The position numbers and the translations under genes were made by a program. This document shows positions 32,513 through 36,233 of a DNA stretch of 36,233 nucleotides, in pieces. Below the pieces are notes generated by a model that did not search any database, was not told where the DNA came from, and was given only the letters and a program-made list of their open reading frames with translations. The stretch comes from Butyrivibrio sp. (GTDB lineage: Bacteria; Bacillota; Clostridia; Lachnospirales; Lachnospiraceae). The number at the start of each line of letters is the position of its first letter. Positions within the stretch are counted from its first letter, which is position 1. The DNA is taken from assembly GCA_017615275.1 (NCBI GenBank), contig JAGAAO010000037.1:1-36233 (forward strand), given 5' to 3'.

Positions 32513-32923
32513 TTACTTCTCAACTTTAACGTTCACAACGCCGTTTCCGGACAACTCAACACTAAGGTTAAGCTTTCCACCAAGATTGGTACTCATTTTA
32601 CCGATGCTGTTACCGTTCACATAAACACTGTACTCTGTATTCTCGAGAAGTCCGAGTGTAATCTGCGCATCCTGTGTACCTTCCACGCTGAACTCGACTC
32701 CTCCTTCTGTCTCCTTAAAACCGGTAACCGCAGTTCCGGGAACGGATTCATATACGAAATTGTCATTACACTCGAGCTTTGTAATGTCCTTAAAGGTCTT
32801 TACTTTAAATACATCACCGTTGTGTTCAAAATTTTCAAGTTTCTTTTTTTCTTTAAGCTCATAGTTACCGAAACTGATGCTACCATCCTGCTCGGCACGT
32901 ATCAACTGCTCTACGACAGCCAT
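32513..32923 (-). CDS. small conserved Clostridia protein of unknown function
   Basis: A 136-aa soluble protein. The conserved-looking part includes IRAEQDGSISFGNYELKEK, VFKVKTFKDITKLECND and NFVYESVPGTAV; the C-terminal half (about 70-136) is predicted beta-strand-rich. I recall similar proteins in Lachnospiraceae sometimes carrying the label endosialidase, but nothing here supports such an activity. It lies between clpC and radA, 82 bases after the clpC stop without an obvious terminator, so it may be read from the clpC transcript. It has its own terminator. Confidence 0.8.
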   Translation of the reverse strand: MAVVEQLIRAEQDGSISFGNYELKEKKKLENFEHNGDVFKVKTFKDITKLECNDNFVYESVPGTAVTGFKETEGGVEFSVEGTQDAQITLGLLENTEYSVYVNGNSIGKMSTNLGGKLNLSVELSGNGVVNVKVEK

Positions 32924-33005
32924 AATAACCCTCCTGAGAATTGGTGATAATAATAGTTATTATTATTATAATTCAAATCCGTCCAATTATAAACTAAAAA
33001 TTCAC

Positions 33006-35591
33006 TTATTTTTCAGTCTTCTTTTTGGCACTTTTTTTGGTCGTCTTTGAGGCGGGTTTCTTAGTTGTAACTGTAGTTTTTGTCTTAAGTGCTTTCTTAG
33101 GTTTTGTAGTCTTTACGGCAACCTTTTTTACAGACGTTTTCTTTCCGTCAGCAGAAACAAATACGATCTTGTTGTCCTTCAAAGACACCGTAACGTCCTG
33201 TCCTGCCTTTATATTGCCCTTTAAAAGCTCTTCTGCCATTGCATCTTCAATCGCCGACTGAATAGCCCTCTTAAGAGGTCTGGCACCCATTTTGGCATCA
33301 GAATGCTTCGTGATAAGGAACTTCTTCACCGCAGGAGTGATGGTGAGATTGATCTTCATCTGCTCCTTGCATCTCTTACTGAGATTACGTGAAAGAAGAG
33401 TGACGATATCCATCATTTCCTTCTCTGTGAGTGTATGGAATACCTGTATCTCATCGATACGGTTGATAAACTCAGGTTTAAAGAGCCTCTTTACTTCCTC
33501 CATAACTCCCGACTTCATATCCTCATAGTCCTTCTTCGCATCGTCTCCGGCTCCGAATCCGAGCTTCTTGGGATCCACGATCTTCTGAGCACCTACGTTG
33601 GAAGTCATGATAAGGATCGTATTCTTAAAGCTTACCTTACGTCCCTTTGCATCCGTGATATGACCGTCATCAAGTACCTGTAGAAGTACATTAAAGATAT
33701 CCGGATGTGCCTTCTCTATCTCATCGAAAAGAATAACAGAATAAGGATGTCTTCTTACTTTCTCGCTGAGCTGTCCACCCTCATCGTATCCGACATATCC
33801 CGGAGGTGATCCGATCATCTTTGATACCGAGTGACCTTCCATGTATTCGGACATATCAATCCTGATAAGAGCATTCTCATCTCCGAACATAGCCTCCGCA
33901 AGAGCCTTGGAAAGCTCCGTCTTACCTACACCCGTAGGACCGAGGAACAAGAATGAACCTATAGGTCTGTTAGGATCCTGAAGTCCGACTCTTCCTCTTC
34001 TGATAGCCTTGGATACCGCCTTAACGGCATCTTCCTGTCCGATAACTCTCTTGTGGAGTACCGATTCAAGTTTAAGAAGCTTTTCCGATTCCTTCTCAGC
34101 TATCTTCTTAACGGGAATTCTTGTCCACTGGGCAACAACCTCCGCTATATCATTCTCATTGACGATAAGACCTGTTGTAATATCTCTCTTCTTATCGGCG
34201 TTCTTTGCTCTGTTAAACTTGGTGATGAGCTTCTTCTGCTCTTTGTTGAGCTCACCTGCAAGGACAAAATCTTCGTTTCTGAGAGCATCTTCGATCTTGC
34301 CGTCATAGGCATTGATCTCGCTCTCGAGCTCAATTATCCTTGGAGATCCTCCCACACTGCGAAGTCTTACCGCAGATGCAGCCTCGTCTATAAGATCGAT
34401 AGCCTTATCGGGAAGATTTCTGTCATTTATATATCTCTCAGACAATTCAACCGCAGCCTTAAGTGCTTCAGGCGTAATGGTTACTTTGTGATGTTCCTCG
34501 TACTTGCCGACAACGCCCTTAAGAATATCTTCCGCCTCTTCCTTGGTGGGTTCGTCCACATTAACAGGCTGGAAACGTCTTTCAAGAGCCGCATCCTTCT
34601 CAACATACTTGCGATATTCCGTGATGGTGGTCGCACCGATCATCTGAATCTCTCCTCTTGCAAGAGAAGGCTTAAGAATATTGGAAGCATCGATTGCTCC
34701 CTCTGCTCCGCCGGCTCCTATAAGAGTATGCATCTCATCAACAAACAAAATAATATTTCCGTCATCAGAAACTTCCTTGATGACTTTCTTTATTCTCTCT
34801 TCAAATTCTCCTCTGTACTTTGAACCTGCGATCATTCCCGAAAGGTCCAAAGTTACAAGCCTCTTATCCTGCACCGTAAAAGGCACATTGCCTGCGGCTA
34901 TTCTCTGAGCAAGTCCCTCTACTACCGCAGTCTTACCTACACCGGGCTCACCTATAAGGCAGGGATTGTTCTTGGTCCTGCGACTAAGGATCTGAATAAC
35001 TCTCTTTATTTCTCTTTCTCTTCCGACAACGGGATCAAGCTTATTCTCTCTTGCAAGTGCAGTCATATCACGGCTGTACTGAGCAAGTATCGAACCCTTC
35101 TTGCCTCCCTTCGGATTCATCTTTTTGCCGAGGTCTTCTTTGACCAGATTGGGATCCTCTCCCATTGCCGCCAAAGTCTCCGCATATATTTTCTGTGCAG
35201 GCACATTAAGCGTGCTGATAAGTCTTACAGCTACATTCTCGCCCTCTTTGATAAGAGCCAAAAGAATGTGCTCCGTTCCGGTCTTATCTGCTTTAAAACG
35301 CTCTGCCATCTTATGAGAATCTTCAAGAACCTTCTCCGCTCTCGGGGAAAAACCGTCTCTGTCAAGAGTTCTGACATTGCTTCCCGGAACGATAAGGTCT
35401 TTTATCATATCCATCATTCTGGCTTCGTCTATTCCGTTATCGATAAGGATCCTGGAAGCCACACTTCCGTCCTCAAGGATAAGTCCCATAAGAATATGCT
35501 CTGTTCCAACGTAGTTAAGTTTCAAATTTCTTGCTGTTTTCTTGGCGAGTCTGAGTGCATCATTCGCCATAACCGTGAACTGATCATTCAT
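33006..35591 (-). CDS. clpC: Clp protease ATP-binding subunit ClpC, with long basic C-tail
   Basis: An 861-aa AAA+ unfoldase that works with ClpP and the adaptor MecA. The N domain (about 1-150) has two Clp repeats. AAA-1 has Walker A GEPGVGKT (about 213). The mid domain includes a UVR-like helical segment (about 420-460), and AAA-2 has GPTGVGKT (about 545). The ClpP-binding loop region is near 670. The last 45 or so residues (TSVKKVAVKTTKPKKALK and on) are a Lys/Thr/Ala tail that standard ClpC (about 810-820 aa) lacks. The start overlaps the gntR stop (ATGA). No ctsR, mcsA or mcsB lies next to it. Confidence 0.95.
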   Translation of the reverse strand: MNDQFTVMANDALRLAKKTARNLKLNYVGTEHILMGLILEDGSVASRILIDNGIDEARMMDMIKDLIVPGSNVRTLDRDGFSPRAEKVLEDSHKMAERFKADKTGTEHILLALIKEGENVAVRLISTLNVPAQKIYAETLAAMGEDPNLVKEDLGKKMNPKGGKKGSILAQYSRDMTALARENKLDPVVGREREIKRVIQILSRRTKNNPCLIGEPGVGKTAVVEGLAQRIAAGNVPFTVQDKRLVTLDLSGMIAGSKYRGEFEERIKKVIKEVSDDGNIILFVDEMHTLIGAGGAEGAIDASNILKPSLARGEIQMIGATTITEYRKYVEKDAALERRFQPVNVDEPTKEEAEDILKGVVGKYEEHHKVTITPEALKAAVELSERYINDRNLPDKAIDLIDEAASAVRLRSVGGSPRIIELESEINAYDGKIEDALRNEDFVLAGELNKEQKKLITKFNRAKNADKKRDITTGLIVNENDIAEVVAQWTRIPVKKIAEKESEKLLKLESVLHKRVIGQEDAVKAVSKAIRRGRVGLQDPNRPIGSFLFLGPTGVGKTELSKALAEAMFGDENALIRIDMSEYMEGHSVSKMIGSPPGYVGYDEGGQLSEKVRRHPYSVILFDEIEKAHPDIFNVLLQVLDDGHITDAKGRKVSFKNTILIMTSNVGAQKIVDPKKLGFGAGDDAKKDYEDMKSGVMEEVKRLFKPEFINRIDEIQVFHTLTEKEMMDIVTLLSRNLSKRCKEQMKINLTITPAVKKFLITKHSDAKMGARPLKRAIQSAIEDAMAEELLKGNIKAGQDVTVSLKDNKIVFVSADGKKTSVKKVAVKTTKPKKALKTKTTVTTKKPASKTTKKSAKKKTEK

Positions 35592-35971
35592 ATCCTGTCT
35601 ATCCTTTCATAATTGTCGTACAGCTTATCAACAAGTTCGTGTATCTCGTCGCGACCTATTCCCTTGCATATTGCTCGCGCAAGCACGACGGCCAATTCCG
35701 TTTGAGCCTCCTGAAGTGCCTGAAGCCTATTGATATCAATGGCGATTATGGCTCCTCGCCTTCTGTCAATCTTAACAAAGCCCTCCTGCTGAAGAATGGA
35801 GTATGCCTTGTTGACCGTATGCATATTGATCCCGATGGTATCTGCAAGCTGCCTCACACTCGGAAGCTGTTCACCCTCTCGGAATTGAGACGTAGCTATG
35901 CCCAAAATGATCTGATTGCAAAGCTGTACATAGATAGCTTCATCACTGTTAAAATCAATTTCTATGATCAT
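35588..35971 (-). CDS. GntR-family regulator (YtrA type), first gene of the clpC operon
   Basis: A 127-aa transcription factor. A winged helix (about 10-75, IYVQLCNQIILGIATSQF, then LPSVRQLADTIGINMHTVNKAY) precedes a short dimerisation helix (about 80-127). The lack of a large effector domain and the EGFVKIDRRRGAIIAI wing fit the YtrA subfamily. It overlaps clpC by four bases (ATGA), so the two are translationally coupled. In most Firmicutes clpC is under CtsR; here this regulator probably controls the operon. Promoter 36025-36052 contains a palindrome. Confidence 0.88.
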   Translation of the reverse strand: MIIEIDFNSDEAIYVQLCNQIILGIATSQFREGEQLPSVRQLADTIGINMHTVNKAYSILQQEGFVKIDRRRGAIIAIDINRLQALQEAQTELAVVLARAICKGIGRDEIHELVDKLYDNYERIDRI

Positions 35972-36024
35972 CTCCGCCTCCGTTTAAAATACTTGTTACA
36001 CTGTTGCATACTTGTGATATATTT

Positions 36025-36052
36025 AGTATAACACGTGATACAGATACGTCAA
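36025..36052 (-). promoter_or_regulatory. sigma-A promoter of gntR-clpC with an internal palindrome
   Basis: TTGACG (36047-36052), 16 bases and TATACT (36025-36030) on the minus strand. Between the two lies TAACACGTGATA on the plus strand, palindromic at 10 of 12 positions around CACGTG. That placement suits a repressor operator. Two direct copies of TACTTGT (35990-35996 and 36009-36015), 19 bp apart, lie downstream in the leader. Confidence 0.7.
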
Positions 36053-36098
36053 TCAAACGAATATGAAAAAAGACGAAAAAACACCTATCTCTCTGATA

Positions 36099-36233
36099 TG
36101 TACCCAGAATTCTGGACACATATTTATGAACTAGGCTGAACACATGGATGCTATCCTGTATTGTACAGGTGGCATCCATTTTGTTTTTGCCTGAATTCTT
36201 TTATTATTATAGTAATCTATATATTCTTCAACA
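36099..36233 (-). mobile_element. right end of an IS3-family (IS150-like) element, cut by the window edge
   Basis: The outer end reads TGTACCCAGAATTCTGGACA (36099-36118), a typical IS3-type terminal inverted repeat beginning with TG. The transposase stop lies 13 bases inside it. The rest of the element is outside the window, so its completeness cannot be judged. It lies about 50 bases upstream of the -35 of the gntR-clpC promoter. Confidence 0.8.
36131..36233 (-). CDS. IS3-family transposase (OrfB), C-terminal fragment
   Basis: The minus-strand frame entering the window reads EEYIDYYNNKRIQAKTKW, then MPPVQYRIASMCSA-stop. This is the classic IS150/IS3-group integrase C-terminus (YIxYYNxxRIQxKxxxxxPxxYR). 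The catalytic DDE core lies beyond the window. Only the last 34 codons are visible. Confidence 0.9.
   Translation of the reverse strand, partial: VEEYIDYYNNKRIQAKTKWMPPVQYRIASMCSA

Noticed and set aside
32513-32923. Endosialidase
   Set aside because: The 136-aa protein is far too short and shows no sialidase motif; the label known from annotations is not supported.
35955-36179. Minus-strand 74-codon frame between the IS end and gntR
   Set aside because: It runs across the IS end, the promoter and the operator of gntR-clpC, lacks a ribosome site and resembles no protein.

Overview
The window looks like a chromosomal segment of an anaerobic, motile, Gram-positive Firmicute, most likely Lachnospiraceae (Butyrivibrio/Roseburia-like). 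This is inferred from class C and D sortases with LPxTG pilins, MecA/ClpC, a CIRCE-type operator, AGGAGG ribosome sites, a sigma-28 promoter, BspA-type leucine-rich repeats and anticodons beginning with A34. No taxon marker was searched.

Layout. 1-1820: tRNA-Leu(AAG), then (minus strand) an arginase-fold gene and mecA, which share a promoter overlapped by a CIRCE-like HrcA operator. 1916-12510: a minus-strand sortase-dependent pilus operon, in transcription order acidic coiled-coil protein, signal peptidase I, 1506-aa LPNSG adhesin, major pilin, class C sortase, minor LPQTG pilin, class D-like sortase. Its 5' leader (about 12560-12890) carries a class I cyclic-di-GMP riboswitch and a further unassigned multi-branched RNA. 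13096-14573: a lone flgE with a sigma-28-type promoter and two CsrA-like GGA hairpins. 14868-20477: serine acetyltransferase, dihydrouridine synthase, a PAS-GGDEF-EAL protein with intact EAL and degenerate GGDEF residues, and an rsmH-surE pair. 20650-23668: an orphan membrane protein, a YitT transporter-like protein, tRNA-Pro(AGG), and an AAA+ ATPase with a C-terminal winged helix whose start is preceded by a 10-bp-phased CTATATAA array. 23831-25660: two related lipoproteins plus decayed copies. 25728-31012: an operon of secreted proteins (two transglutaminase-like proteins, a small membrane protein, a sugar-binding protein), divergent from a surface protein with a degenerate sorting signal. 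31060-36052: radA, a small conserved protein, and a gntR-clpC operon. The right edge holds the end of an IS3-family element.

How it fits together. The most notable theme is cyclic-di-GMP control of a motile-to-sessile switch: a c-di-GMP riboswitch heads a sortase pilus operon, its neighbour is a hook gene with sigma-28 and CsrA signals, and a probable c-di-GMP phosphodiesterase lies about 4 kb away. A second theme is regulated proteolysis: MecA, the adaptor of ClpC, appears to be under HrcA control, while clpC is paired with a GntR-type repressor instead of the usual ctsR-mcsA-mcsB. Both tRNA genes have A34 anticodons, suggesting wobble inosine beyond tRNA-Arg. All functional statements come from reading motifs; no database search was made.
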